A stretch of 64,000 bases of DNA. Origin: Adineta steineri. Lineage: Eukaryota; Rotifera; Eurotatoria; Adinetida; Adinetidae. The stretch lies in NCBI GenBank assembly GCA_905250115.1, contig CAJNOI010000071.1, forward strand, positions 1 to 64,000, in the 5' to 3' direction. The notes under the pieces are model-generated. The model did no database searches, was not told where the DNA came from, and was given only the letters and a program-made list of their open reading frames with translations. The translations under genes and the position numbers were made by a program. Of the stretch, positions 10,173-23,213 are shown in pieces (the stretch's first letter is position 1; each line of letters starts with the position of its first letter).

Positions 10173-12346
10173 ATGAGTGATAAAGAGCCATTATTAAAGA
10201 AACATAACAAATTACTTAATGATAATGATAACGACAATGAAAACAAAAGGTATGATTTGATAAATATATAATATTGATAACAATATAATTAACTCATAAT
10301 TATCTCTAGTTTTTCTCATTGGCGTCAATACTTCAGTCGGCAAAAGACTGATGATAAGAATAAAAAGTTAGATGATGAGATCAAGCACACTACTAAAGAT
10401 ATTCCAGTCAGTGTTTTTCAATTGGTAAGATATTTAAACATAATATATCATAAGATGAAGCATGTTGTTTTTCTTTTTAAAATATATATAACAATTAATT
10501 GATTTAATTTAATCATAGTTTCGATTTGCTGATCGTATTGATCTTCTTCTTATGATGATTGCTCTATGTTTGATGTTGGTGCATATAGCTTGTATTCTCG
10601 CAAATGTAATTCTTTTTGGTCGAATCACGGGATTATTTGCCACTACATCATTTGCTGTTGATTGTGACGATCATTATGAAAATTTCACATCTGCAATTAT
10701 CAATAATAGTGTATGTCCTCTTGGAATTAATCTTAATCCATTAAATTATGACCGATTACATAAGTAATTTCTTGCAAAATATTCTTATTTTGAATTTTTT
10801 AAAATTTCTCATTCGTAGACTATGCGATTATAATAATAAAACAATTTCATCGACATTATCTCCATTAACGCCTTTATTTCATGAAAATGTTATGCATCTA
10901 GTTTATTGGTTCTTTAGTAAGTCTATTGAATATGATGATTTCAACTAAAATAACAAGCGATTTGTTGTTTCTCTGTGCCAATGTAGGTTTAAGTATTCTT
11001 GCATTTCTATGTTCTTCTCTTGAATATATCTGTTGGACAGTTGCTACGAAACGACAAACATCTCGCATGAGCGTTTTACTCTTTCAATCACTTATTCAAC
11101 GTGTAAGTTAAAATATATTTTTACGCTCATAAAATACTTTATAGTTCGTGAACATAATTTAAAACTGAATAGTATCAAATTTCTACTAGGAACGGTTATA
11201 CGTTGAAGAGTAACTAAAATAAATGATTATACACAATTAAACTAGTTAAAATGCAGTTTATTCTATTTATTTCTCTTGCTTCAAGTCAAACAAAGAACAG
11301 AATTAAGTAGATCATTTTCGTTTCGATTTTTGATTTTCTTTTCTCAAGGTATTTCTTTAATAAAAAAAACTAATTATTCTGAAAACATCGTCAGTATATC
11401 AATTAAATTATGAAAATAATCAATATAAAATATGTAAGAGACGATGATATTAATACAAATGAATCTTAAAGATCATGTTGAAGTTAAATTTACTGTAAAA
11501 GAATTAGAAAATTTTATTATTGATACCATTTAGAAATAGTTTAAACAAATTAATTAGAAAATAATTTTAAAGAAAATGATAATGATAAACCCATAATTTT
11601 CAATACATTTATTTATTTGTTAAATTATGATTTAAGATAAAGTATTGCATTATTTCTCTTTCATTTTTTAGAACATGACATATTTGGATACAAACCAAAC
11701 TACTCAATACAATTCAAAGCTTTTTATGTAAGTAAATATAATAAGTTTATAACAAACAATTATATATGATCGATTTCCTTTACAGTACTATTGAAAAGAT
11801 CAAAAATGGAATAGGTTTTGAATTCTTACTAGTAATTGAATTTATTCAAACCATGGTTTTCAGTATAATCATATGTTTTATTCTCAAATGGCAATTATCT
11901 TTAATCATGTCTTGTATAATTCCAATTATTGTTGGTAGTTCATTTATGTTTGCTAAGGTAGAAATAATTATTTAATTTGCTAAAATTTTATCAATAATTA
12001 CAGATCATCACGAAAGAAACAGAAGAGCAATTAAATACATATTCAAAAGCTGAACAAATCGCTCAAGAAGTATTTAGTTCATTAAGAACTGTTCTTTCAT
12101 TCAATGGAAGTAAATGGCAACAAAAACAGTAAATAAATGAATAAATACAGAATTATAGATTATTGTATTATTTATTGTATTTAGATACGCCAAAGAATTA
12201 AAATTAAATGAATGGTGTACTGTTCGCAAAGATGTTGCATTTGGTGCATTTTTCGGTTGGTTATTTTTTATAAATTTTCTAGTTTATTCAATTGGTTTTA
12301 CTTTTGGTTCCATTCTTATGTCTTATGAAACTCATCATACACTGAC
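10173..12346 (+). CDS. ABCB/MDR-type ABC transporter, N-terminal part only (runs into an assembly gap)
   Basis: The start MSDKEPLLKK opens a hydrophilic N-terminus, followed by the first membrane domain of a P-glycoprotein-like transporter. Exons are roughly 10173-10249, 10311-10424, 10519-10764, 10819-10919, 10986-11102, 11671-11729, 11786-11957, 12003-12129 and 12184-12346, all joined in frame by GT-AG introns. Recognisable parts are FADRIDLLLMMIAL (TM1), an extracellular loop with N-glycosylation sites, TSRMSVLLFQSLIQR with TYLDTNQTTQYNSKL (the first intracellular loop), WQLSLIMSCIIPI (TM4), and TYSKAEQIAQEVFSSLRTVLSFNG. The frame is open up to the N-run near the end of TM5. No nucleotide-binding domain is found beyond the gap, where only repeats follow. 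The rest of the gene may be hidden in the gap, but 700 nt is too small for a normal remainder, so this copy is probably broken too. Confidence 0.8.
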
Positions 12347-13046
12347 NNNNNNNNNNNNNNNNNNNNNNNNNNNNNNNNNNNNNNNNNNNNNNNNNNNNNN
12401 NNNNNNNNNNNNNNNNNNNNNNNNNNNNNNNNNNNNNNNNNNNNNNNNNNNNNNNNNNNNNNNNNNNNNNNNNNNNNNNNNNNNNNNNNNNNNNNNNNNN
12501 NNNNNNNNNNNNNNNNNNNNNNNNNNNNNNNNNNNNNNNNNNNNNNNNNNNNNNNNNNNNNNNNNNNNNNNNNNNNNNNNNNNNNNNNNNNNNNNNNNNN
12601 NNNNNNNNNNNNNNNNNNNNNNNNNNNNNNNNNNNNNNNNNNNNNNNNNNNNNNNNNNNNNNNNNNNNNNNNNNNNNNNNNNNNNNNNNNNNNNNNNNNN
12701 NNNNNNNNNNNNNNNNNNNNNNNNNNNNNNNNNNNNNNNNNNNNNNNNNNNNNNNNNNNNNNNNNNNNNNNNNNNNNNNNNNNNNNNNNNNNNNNNNNNN
12801 NNNNNNNNNNNNNNNNNNNNNNNNNNNNNNNNNNNNNNNNNNNNNNNNNNNNNNNNNNNNNNNNNNNNNNNNNNNNNNNNNNNNNNNNNNNNNNNNNNNN
12901 NNNNNNNNNNNNNNNNNNNNNNNNNNNNNNNNNNNNNNNNNNNNNNNNNNNNNNNNNNNNNNNNNNNNNNNNNNNNNNNNNNNNNNNNNNNNNNNNNNNN
13001 NNNNNNNNNNNNNNNNNNNNNNNNNNNNNNNNNNNNNNNNNNNNNN
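12347..13046. other. Assembly gap, 700 N
   Basis: A run of 700 N interrupts the second ABCB gene. The length is a round number, so it may be an estimate. Confidence 0.99.
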
Positions 13047-13480
13047 AATAATAATTTAATAAATAAAGAATAATAATTTAATAAATAAAGAATAATAATT
13101 TAATAAAGAACAAACAACAAAAATTGAATAGTTAATTAATGAATAGTTAATTAATAATTAATAATTAATAATTAATTAAATCTAACACCAGATTCACGTT
13201 CTCCGTTCTAATCTGAGTTATTACAGTTTTTGTGAAAAAACGTTAATTAAGCTTATTTAATTAATTAATTAGTTAAATCTGACATCAGATTCGAATTCTC
13301 CACATTCGAATACACCTTGTCCAATCTTAAAAAATTTCTTCATTAATTAACGACTAATTAGTCAATAGTTAATAATTAATTAATTAATTAATTAAAACCG
13401 ACTTCAGATTTGGATTCTCCATCCCAAATTACCCTTGGTACTACAAAATTAGCAAAAAAACTAGGGTATAAGTGACAATA
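13047..13480. repeat. AT-rich tandem repeats with a degenerate unit of about 100-120 nt
   Basis: The stretch opens with TAATAATTTAATAAATAAAGAA-like units. It then holds three diverged copies of a unit near 13171, 13273 and 13391. Each copy has a TTAATTAATT run, a short segment like CTGACATCAGATTC and then TTCTCC. It adjoins the assembly gap, so copy number may be collapsed. Confidence 0.6.
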
Positions 13481-14060
13481 ACTGAAAAATAGTAAAATTT
13501 TCTAAAACGTTTTTGTATTTTACATTTTTCTCGAAACTAGGTTTTTGGGTGCCAAAAACCAGTTTTCCCCCTTTTTCTCGGCCAGTTTAAGTCCGATCGG
13601 GTTGAAAATTTTTTTGGTGATACTTTAACTAGTTTGGGGGGAGGGTTTTTTTTTTTTTGTTGATATCTCTTACCAATAAAGTTTGGCAGGATTTGCAAAT
13701 TTTTCAAGATCCAAAAATGCTAGAGATTTTTGTAGATCTTCAGTATTTTGGTTCCCATTTCGTGAGTTTTTGGAATTTTCCAAAAAAAAGAAAAACCCTC
13801 CCCAGAACTTGGTTGAAGTATTCCCAAAAAAAATTTCAGCTGAAACGGATGAAATCTGTGGATTTGCCGGGGGGAAAACTTTAGGCGATTTTCGGACCTT
13901 GGGGTCTCCAAAAGTCCATGAAGGGGGGGTCTGACAAATTTTCGTCCGCTACAACTTTTGTCCTACTACTCAAGACCTATCTACCCTGAAAATTTTAAGA
14001 ATTTTCGCCTTGCCGTTTTCGAGAAACCCCGGAAAGGGGGGGGTCCCTTAATGAGATAAA
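13481..14060. repeat. Unclassified repeat-like block with homopolymer runs, less AT-rich
   Basis: This block differs from its surroundings: it has long G, C and T runs, phrases such as CGGCCAGTTTAAGTCCGATC, and no consistent coding frame. Its texture is that of a satellite or a decayed transposable element rather than host unique sequence. It sits where the remainder of the second ABCB gene would be expected. I cannot name a family. Confidence 0.45.
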
Positions 14061-15044
14061 TAACAGAAGAGAAATTGTGAAAGTATTAAGATAATATTTT
14101 ATTTTACACTATAAGTTCACAACATCCATTGATTAAATCTGATATTCTAACAAAATACCAAAAATTAAATGTAAATTATTGATTAGTCTTTTATTATTAT
14201 TTTGTCATAAAAAATAATATATAATACTTCACGTATACATGATCTATTTCATTCGATCGGTAGTGTATCCTATTTTTATCATATAATATAACTCAAACAT
14301 ATTTATATATCATGTGTAGATAGATAGTATCAGAGATATGATAATTATTAACAATTAAAGAGAAGTATAAAACCTACAAAGATGAGGAACATGACGAACA
14401 ACACAGAGAAAATAAACCACTAGAAGAACGACTCAAAAGACAGTACAATCACTAGCAAGATAAGTATCGAAATGACTGACAGTATCACAAGCGCGCCGTA
14501 TACTTCTTTAATTGAAACAGAAGATAGAAGATGAAACATTTCTTGAACAAACCCCGTTAATCTAATTGTAATGTTTGCGTGAGCATAAAAATCAATAATC
14601 AATTTAATTTAAATTATCTTTGACCCGCAAAGTTTATTTAAAAAAAAACAACGTTTAATAACAATATCTGCTTATGATAAACAAAAAATTGTCAGTTTGT
14701 TAATATTGGAATGAAAAGGAAATGAATATATACATATTTATAAAAAATAATATTTCCATTATTACACGCACGCACACACACAAAACAAAATAATATTTAT
14801 TGCTTTGCACCTCTTTCTCTTCGAGTGAATAATAATAATAATAAACAAGAAACTAATACTGAATATTTCTACAACTAAAACATTCGTTATCAAAAATTTA
14901 TATATATATACAAATAGAAGTAAAGATATAGTAACAAGTAATGTTTAAGTGCGTATTAATAAGAGATTGTGTTGTATATATTCACTGGCAAAACAAAAAA
15001 CAAAACAAACAAATCACACGGGTTTAAAAAGGAAAATATTTTTT
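14061..15044. other. Intergenic, with a possible decayed membrane-protein fragment
   Basis: Mostly AT-rich noncoding sequence that includes the 3' flank of SNRK. On the minus strand at 14602-14348 a frame encodes one hydrophobic helix (GALVILSVISILILLVIVL), then a TAG at 14420-14422, then in the same frame a second hydrophobic helix (WFIFSVLFVMFLIFVGFILL). This may be the remnant of a small membrane protein or chance; no family is recognised. Confidence 0.3.
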
Positions 15045-18000
15045 TTATGAAATTGTACAACATTTTGGAGATTTTCTTGTCGGTTGTTTTTCTTTTTCAT
15101 TTTCATTGGATGAATCTTCAACAAGAGTTTTTCGTTGTTGCTGATGTTTTATAAATGAATATTTCAATGTTAATAATACGGAATGTTGTGGTAATGTTCT
15201 ATGACTATTACTTATACTAATATGTTCAATTGTAGGAGCAATTATATTTGATTTTTTCATTGTCGGTGATTTTACTTTTGTATTTGATTTTGTTGTTAAT
15301 AATGATGAATTATCTTCTTCGATAATTATTGGTGTTTGCATTTGTTCTTGATGTATTGATATGGATTGTGAACGTTGATGTTCAATAAGAGTTTTAATTG
15401 CATCTGTTGAATCTTGATGATGTGTTTGTTGTAATAAACGTACAACCATTGGCGCATCAGTTTTTGTAAATACAGTTGATTCACGTGGTGTTGAAAAACG
15501 TATCGATGCTCGTGATGCAATCGAAAATTGTGAAGGATTTGCAAGACGATGATCACTTGATAAACTACGTGTACGATCATAAGTTATTAATGAATTCATA
15601 TCATCATTTGTATTAATTAATGTTAAACGATTTGTTGACATTGTTGAACTTGCACGTGAAAAACTTTTTCGTTTTATATAATCATTACTATTTGTTGACG
15701 GAATTTGTTGTTGTTGATTATTCAATGGTATTTCATTTAAAACATGTTCAATATTACTATATGATCGTCCACGAGAATTCGGTAAACATTCCGATTCTGG
15801 TAATGAATGAGGTGAACGTGTTTGTTTTCGATTCGATACACGATTCATATCAAAATTACTTCCATTATCTTCACTATCAGAACTTGAACAACTACGAGAA
15901 AAATTTCGACGTTTAGATTCAATTACAGAACGTAAATCTTTTGAACGAAGAATTCCACTTGTGGTTGAAGAATTATCATTAAGAACATTTGTTGTTGATA
16001 TAGAAGATTTATCATCTTCATTTTCTTTAATAAAAAAACAACAAATGAAATTAAGTGAATAAGAAGAAAAAATTCTTATTTACCATTTTCAGTAATTTTA
16101 TTGAGCTTGGATAGATTATTTAATTGTTGAATAGTCATATCCATTTTACTAGAAAGAAATATTATTAATACTAATCTTTCTTTACGAATTATGATTATTT
16201 AAGCGTATTGAAAGATTTTTTTCTTAGAAATCTTACTCTGTTGGTGACATGTCAGGATTTTCATCTTCTTCTAATATAATTTTCATAGCTTGTGCAGGTG
16301 TTGCTTGTACATTTATATTAGCTGTACGTGGTTGTATCAATGGCCGTTCTTCATCATCTTGAATTGAAACTAAAACAAAATATTTTCTTTATAAATAATT
16401 CATAATATGCATAATTATCAAAATTTTCATGCATATTCATGTAAGCAATAAGTTTCATCGGAATAATGCAAAAATATCAATCTGAATGTGGAAAAAAAAC
16501 AAGTGCAACTACTTATCAATACCAGTTCAAACTGTACTAAATCATATTCAAGTAATTCAGGATAAAATTGTACAACTAAGATTTCATTTTACTATTATCA
16601 AAAAAATCTTAATAACATAAGTAAAAAAATACCTGTTACAATTGGTTCATTTGATGAATCATTTGAATATTTTGTTGTTGCTACTATTGGTAATAGATTT
16701 TCTTTATCACAACTAAAATAAATTAAAAAGAAAAAGTAGATTTATTTCAATAGAATATATTAGTTTCAATAAGCATTAGTATCTCTTTGATTGTCAAGCA
16801 GAATTCTCTTACACATCATCAAGTTCATCATCGGTAGAATTTCGTCTTGTTATCGGTAGAGAAACATCAGCAAAATTAAAACTATAACTTATTCTTTTGC
16901 ATTAAAAATCAATGAAATCATATTTTTTTCTTTACTTACTTTGAGGATGAAGATATAAATACACCAATTTTTTCTGTAAATGGATCACTTGCTGGTTGTA
17001 ATGATCGTCGTTTTCGTTTATTATTTCGATTATGATTCGTCATTTTATCATAAGAAAGTTTTTCAGCAAGAAGATAATAGGTTGCTGTTATATGATTATA
17101 TTGATCTTCATTTAAAGCTTTTAATATAATGTCTTTTTCAGCTATATTTCCATCAATCATTTGTTGAAGAATTAATTTATGATCATCTTCTGATATTGAA
17201 CGTAATGATTCAATATAGATTTGTTCATCATCATCATCATCATCTTCTCCATCATTTTGACATTGTTGATACCATATATCAGACATAACTTCATCAAGTG
17301 TAGCACGTTTTTCTATGTCACGTACAATCATTCGATGAATTAAACTAATTATATTATTATTAGAGAAACATGATTAAGATTTTATTAATTGTGATTACTT
17401 TTGACATTCAGATGATACAGTTGATGGAAGTTTATATGAACAATCAAGTATCATCATTACTGTTTCGGAATCATTAGCTTCTTGAAATGGTGCACGACCA
17501 GTTACAAGCATAAATAATATTACACCCAAACTCCAAATATCTAAATAAATATACATATATATTTATTTTTTAATAAACTATATAAAGTTCATTATGAATA
17601 AATTTACCAACTGCTGGTGCATCATATGGATCACCAAGTAATATTTCAGGTGCTGAATATGCTAGAGATCCACAACTAGTAAGTAATTTTGTGCCAGGTG
17701 TAAATCGATTAGAAAAACCTAAAAAAAAATAATATTTTCTTTATTATCTTAAATAGAAAATTCAAATCATACCGAAATCAGTTAATTTAAAAATACCTTG
17801 TTTTTCGAAGAAAACTAAATTTTCCGGCTAAAAAGAAAATAGAATAAATATTTATTCGCAATGCAATGTTCATCTTACTTTAAGATCTCGATGGCAAATT
17901 TGCATTTCATGACAATATTTAAGTGCTCGACATATTTGTCGAAAATATCTTCGTGCTAATGATTCATTAAGACCATTAGCATGTTTCATAATATAATCAT

Positions 18001-18361
18001 ACATATCACCTCCATCAGCTAATTCCAAAATAAGATAAAGTTTATTGGGTGTATCAATAACTTCATATAAACGAACAACATTTGGATGTTGAACTAATTT
18101 CATACACATAACTTCTTGAAATAGATGAGCTCTTGATATTTCATCTAATTTTATTTTATCAATAACTTTAACAGCAACTTCCTTCTGTGTAAAAACATGT
18201 CGAGCAATTTTAACAACAGCAAAATGACCTGTACCAATTGTCTCTCCTAGAAAGAATTTCCAATTCTAATCTATTTCTTTTGAACAAAAAAATTATTTAC
18301 CAAGATTATAAAGACCACTAACTAAATTTCGAATATCAGAAAATTGACGTTCAGAAGACAT
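15045..18361 (-). CDS. SNRK: SNF-related serine/threonine kinase SNRK
   Basis: A multi-exon minus-strand gene starts at 18361 (MSSERQF) and ends at 15045 (KCCTIS). The kinase domain opens with [15 protein letters not shown] and [13 protein letters not shown], and continues with [36 protein letters not shown], catalytic HRDLKPEN, TDFGFSN, a T-loop with [19 protein letters not shown], and [18 protein letters not shown]. These blocks match the SNRK branch of AMPK-related kinases, which LKB1 activates at the T-loop threonine, and that residue is present. A UBA-like segment follows ([19 protein letters not shown], then [14 protein letters not shown]), as in SNRK. The C-terminal half, from about 16900 down to 15045, is low-complexity and rich in S, T, N and Q, probably disordered. 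An acidic DDDDDD run lies between kinase and UBA. No defect is seen. Confidence 0.93.
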
Positions 18362-20333
18362 AATTGTTTTAAAAAATAATTACATCTTCCAATCATTTAT
18401 TGTATCTAGAATTATCCATAAAAAGAAAAACGAAATAAGATTTCATTGATTAAGACTAGAAAACAAAAGAAAACAAAATATTTTCTCTTGCTATAGAAAA
18501 TATTTTTGTTTTTCTTATTTTCAGCGTGTTTGTATACAAAGACAATCGGTAAATATAAAGAAATAAATATCGTCAATTGACCTTGGATTTTTCTCTCCTT
18601 CTATTTTATATGCATGCATGCACATGCAATATATACTTGAGACTAGGATGATGGATGTTATAGATATAATTTTCATGGTATATTTCATAAGAAGGAGAAA
18701 TGTCTATATGTAAGTCAAGAAACAAATTAATAGACGAAATATTTTGATTAACATGCTTTCCTATTCGCATTTCAAAGGCCATAGGATATCGGTAGTAACA
18801 CTCTCGATTCTTTATTACCATCATTAATACTACCAAAAATGAAGAAAATATGTATCCGTATTTTTTCAAACGAAAAAAAAAAATGATTCTATAAATACTA
18901 TCTATCTTTTAGATAATCTTACTACTATACTCATATTTTTATTTATCATTAGTTTGTATCCGATGATTAATGTATTTAGTAATGTCCTTGCTGTCGTATT
19001 TGATTACATCTAACTCTTAATATCCCTGAAGCTAATCGAACAACTATCATTCTAATGTACTAGACTCTCTTTACTATGTAAAATAAATAAAAGCAAGAAT
19101 TCTAAGAGTTGAAAAATAAACAAATGGCATTAAACGAAAATATTTCTAGGGAACACTTATAATAAAATTTTAAAATGAATAAGAAATAGGACAGTTTAAG
19201 AAAATTTGTATTTTCAATTACGATAGAAAAATGAAAAAAAAAAATTCAATTACTCTTAAAAACTGAGTTATTCAGGATTGATTGATATCTCTGATGACAT
19301 TGAACTATCATATCATAATGTTCGCTTGAGATCAATTTTTTTTTGACTATGAAACAGTCGTCATCACCTCTAATAGAAAGCAAAATGACATAGCTGTTAG
19401 TGAAATTTAATATTCAAGACTAAAACAAGCAGAAAACAAACGGGAGTGCGCGTATAAGAAAAACTATTTCATACAAACGTCATAATATATAGGTGTGCGG
19501 AGGAGAGATTCACATGAGTAAGTTTCAAATGGAAAAAAGAAATGAATCAGCAGAACAAGATTACAAAAAAAAACTTACATATAGTTTATATAATGTGTTG
19601 ACACGCTGTCAAAAATCTAAAATATGAATTTATTCTATAAGCTGTCATTTACAACCATAGACGACTTACTTAAAAATATTAATTATATAAAAATCATATT
19701 TTAATTCTAAAATAGGAATAGGAAAATTTTGAAATCAATAAAAACTAGTTATTTTCATATCAGCTCAGACAGCCAAGACAATCAACATAAAAACAATTCA
19801 GTTAGTTTTAGCGAAACCATGTCTTTATTCTTTCATCATAGCTGATAGAAGTATATAGAGCAAAATCATCGCCAACAAATATTATAATATGTATGTATGT
19901 GTGTATTTATATATATATATATCTGATCTGTTCTGTATTTCTTATCAATGGAAATGAAAAAAAAACCGAATATCTTTTTTCTCTATATCACAACAAATGA
20001 ATGAAAGAAGAAGAAAAAAAAACTAAGATCCACAAGATGTCCGGGACATACCGGTAAGAGAAGTCATAAAAAAAATGTGTTATCTGTCAGTCGATTGATT
20101 GCGTTTTTTGTTTGTAGATCTCATTCAATAGATAGGAGAGAGAGAGAGAGAGAGAGAGCAAAAAAAAAAGAGAGAAAGAAAATGGTAAAATAAAACAAAT
20201 GAGTTAAAATATCAGTAAAGAAAGAGAAAAAGAAAGGGAGAGGACAATCAAAATAAACATCGATTTGAATACACAAGTTTCACAGATAAGAGAACAAAAG
20301 AAAAACTAAGAAACAAAAGATTTTCTTGTTGGT
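18362..20333. other. Intergenic, SNRK upstream and MTHFSD-like downstream region
   Basis: About 2 kb of AT-rich sequence without a convincing frame. It must contain the SNRK promoter and the 3' end of the next minus-strand gene. It holds small simple repeats, including TA runs near 19908 and GA runs near 20136. Confidence 0.4.
20136..20158. repeat. GA microsatellite
   Basis: An uninterrupted run of GA dinucleotides of about 23 nt is followed by A-rich sequence with more GA units. It lies in the intergenic region just 3' of the MTHFSD-like gene. Confidence 0.85.
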
Positions 20334-23213
20334 TTATTTCGATTTTTCCTGTTGAAGTTGTTGAAGACGTTTAAATTCTTTTAATACAGGTAAATTAAGC
20401 ATTGTTTCATTATCAATATCATTCCAGTTAATTGCTTTTGGACATGGAAATTTATTTTGTGTATAAATAATACGTTGTGGTGTTATAACAACATTGACTG
20501 GTCTTTAAAACGAAAAAGAAAATATCAACAAATATTTAAAAAAAATGAAATAAATTTTATTTACAAATCATGTTCAGTCATGACTGATGATGGAAGGTCA
20601 TCGAGTAATTGACTTTCATGTACAGTTGTTATAACAAGTGTTGTATCGTCACATGCACCCAATTGACGCATCATTGCATACTCGATATCACCATAACCTT
20701 TACCTTTACCTTAAATGAAATAGATAGATTCTATCGATTGAACTTTTTTTATATTGAGTACTATAGTTCATAAGAAATTTTATTTTATTAAAATTCTCAA
20801 TATATAATATGACTCCTACGTTCGATAATCTTTCAGTTCTATTCTAAAATTAATCATAAGAATATTTTATATAATTAAGTATAATATATGATAAACAAGT
20901 GAGATCACGCATCGATGCTATTTTCATCTCCGTTATATATATAGATTAAAAAGTTTAATTACATAGTAAGTAAAGTAAAATCAAGAGTAAATATATATGT
21001 TAATCAATATTTCAAAAGGATCTGACTACTTTGATAATATGTTTTCATAAGCTCTTATTATTTCCTTTCATCTTCATCTCATTATAAAATGCACGCAGAG
21101 TTTTTCTTTCCATCTCTACACATATAAAAAATATAATTCATTTACCTAACCGAGCACCAGTAATTGGATTGACGACAACAGAAGCAACAACAACAATATC
21201 AACATGAAGATTTCCAACAGCCGTTAAATTAACAATTGTACCAAGAGCAGCAGTGCCTTAAAAAAGAAAAATAATTCTTTAAAAAAAAGAAAAAGAAATA
21301 ATTTACCAGATTTTGTTGCTGCACGTGATAAATCATGAACATGTAAAAATTTTGGATCAAGTTTATAAAAAAGTGCATTATCAATGGATGGTGCTGGTGT
21401 AAGAAGTACTTTGCCTAATAAAAAAAAAAACTAAATAAGAAAAAAACATATTTGAATTAAAATAATTATTAACCTTCAGCTAATGAAAATAAACGTAAAT
21501 GTTCTTGAGCAAGACTAGGACAAATTTCAATAACACGTGCTCGTTGAAATTCTTCAAGTTGAGCCAAATTTGTTGAACAATCTGGATTATTTCGAAAATT
21601 TGGAATACGTCCATGTACTAAAATAGAAATATGGATTTTTTTTTGTTTTTAAAATAAATATATTATTATTTCAATAGAAACCTGGATGTGGATATAAAAT
21701 TTCATTTTTCATTTCCATAATATCCCAAACAAGTGTACGTGCACGTGCTTTAATAAGTCGAAGTGATGCATCAGTTTCGGTTTTAGTTGTTGTTTCAGTA
21801 ACACTATCATTATATGATGTAACCCAACTTTCAACATGTGTTAATTTAGATAAAATTCCTGGTTGTTTAAGAACACGATCAATATGTACTAATTTATGAC
21901 GAATATCACGTATTGATATCCATAAATGAACAAGATCACGTGAAACAAATGTTGTTGCTGGTAAATGTTCACCACCTGGATTACCATAAGCTAATGCAAT
22001 TTCTTTCATTGATGGATCGGATAATGTACGAACATAACTTAATTTTGAATGTTGTCGTGAAAGTGGTGGATCTGGTTGATTTATATAATTTAATTCAAGT
22101 GATGATATATGTGGAATATACAAAGCACATATACAAATATCCGTTTCAGGACCAAATGCAATAAAACGACAATGTCCTTTGAAATCAATCTATATTATAT
22201 ACAAAAATAATATTATTGTAAAATATTCGCGTGTTTTAAGAGAAGCTTTTAACAGTTGGATGAACATTTTTATATCGCCTAAGCTATTTTCCTTTTCTGT
22301 ATCAAATAAGCCAAGCTTAGAATCATTCATTCAAATTAGAATTGACCTAGATCGAGTATAGAACTGTTTTCAAACAATGAATTAAATATAGAATATCCGT
22401 TCAAACAAAAGAAAAGTTTTCGATCTATCGTAAACCGGATGAAAAATATTTCCATTGTTGTAAATGGAAGCTATATACATTTAGAAAAACGTTTTGGAAA
22501 CAGACATTTCATTCAAATCGAGAAAAAATAGCGTCGAACATGGATTAATCAATACTAATGTAGGTAATAACACAGTGGTTTTAAGATAGAAGAAATTTAA
22601 ATATCATGAAATAGTATGGTGTAATAATCCTAAAACTCTATTTTCATTTAACCATATAGAAAAAAGTTTAAAATTCTTCTTAACATGCAATTCTGTAAAG
22701 AAGATGATTAAATTCCTTATTTTTGAAAAAAAACAGGAAGATCAAAGCCTTCTACTGCGTTTATTTCTAATTATTTTCCTTCCTTTAAAATAATTAAAAC
22801 TTAATATTATTATATTTCGGAATATCTAGTCTAGAATACGTGACTTTTGTCAAAAATAATTCATGCTTTAACTATAAAACTATTGAATAATTAAAAAAAA
22901 AGAGATTTACTTTATTTTCAAGATTTTCTTCATCTTCTTTTTTAACATCAAATAATTGTCGAAGAACAGTTGAACCTTTAATAATTTCACATACAGTATG
23001 AATTGAACCCGATGGAAGAATAGGTGAACAATAAGGTGTTAAATAAAATTCTTGTGAACGCATATTTGATTTATTACTTGCACCACTAATTGATGGTGTT
23101 GATGAATTAACTGCTGGTGATGCTGGTGTTTGTGGAATAACTCGAAAATCATATTTAAGAAGCACATGTGGATATGATTCGAGTAAACATACAGGTAATA
23201 CAACGACACGCAT
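20334..23213 (-). CDS. MTHFSD: MTHFSD-like protein (5-formyl-THF cyclo-ligase fold) with an unrecognised N-terminal half
   Basis: The gene starts at 23213 (MRVVVLPVCLLE) and ends at 20334 (LQQEKSK). From about 21760 downward the protein matches metazoan MTHFSD: ARTLVWDIMEMKNEI, VHGRIPNF, GKGKGYGDIEYAMMRQLGA, TVHESQLLDD, EHDLPVNVVITPQRII and KAINWNDI. This is the methenyltetrahydrofolate-synthetase fold; its cellular role is poorly defined. The RNA-recognition motif at the C-terminus of vertebrate MTHFSD is absent. About 250 residues upstream (exons 23213-22910 and 22192-21672, split by an intron of about 700 nt) belong to no family I recognise. They include a Pro/Ser-rich linker and the phrases CRFIAFGPETDICICALYIPHIS and DLVHLWISIRDIRHKL. 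The 22192-21672 exon runs without a break from the unknown half into the cyclo-ligase half, so a true fusion is likely. Transcript evidence would settle it. Confidence 0.78.

Noticed and set aside
12318..13073. Open frame of about 250 codons across the N-run
   Set aside because: It consists almost wholly of N; only the first few codons are real and they belong to the second ABCB fragment.
13657..13934. Overlapping small frames on both strands in the repeat block
   Set aside because: Two frames on one strand and one on the other are open together, the residues follow homopolymer runs, and no domain is visible.
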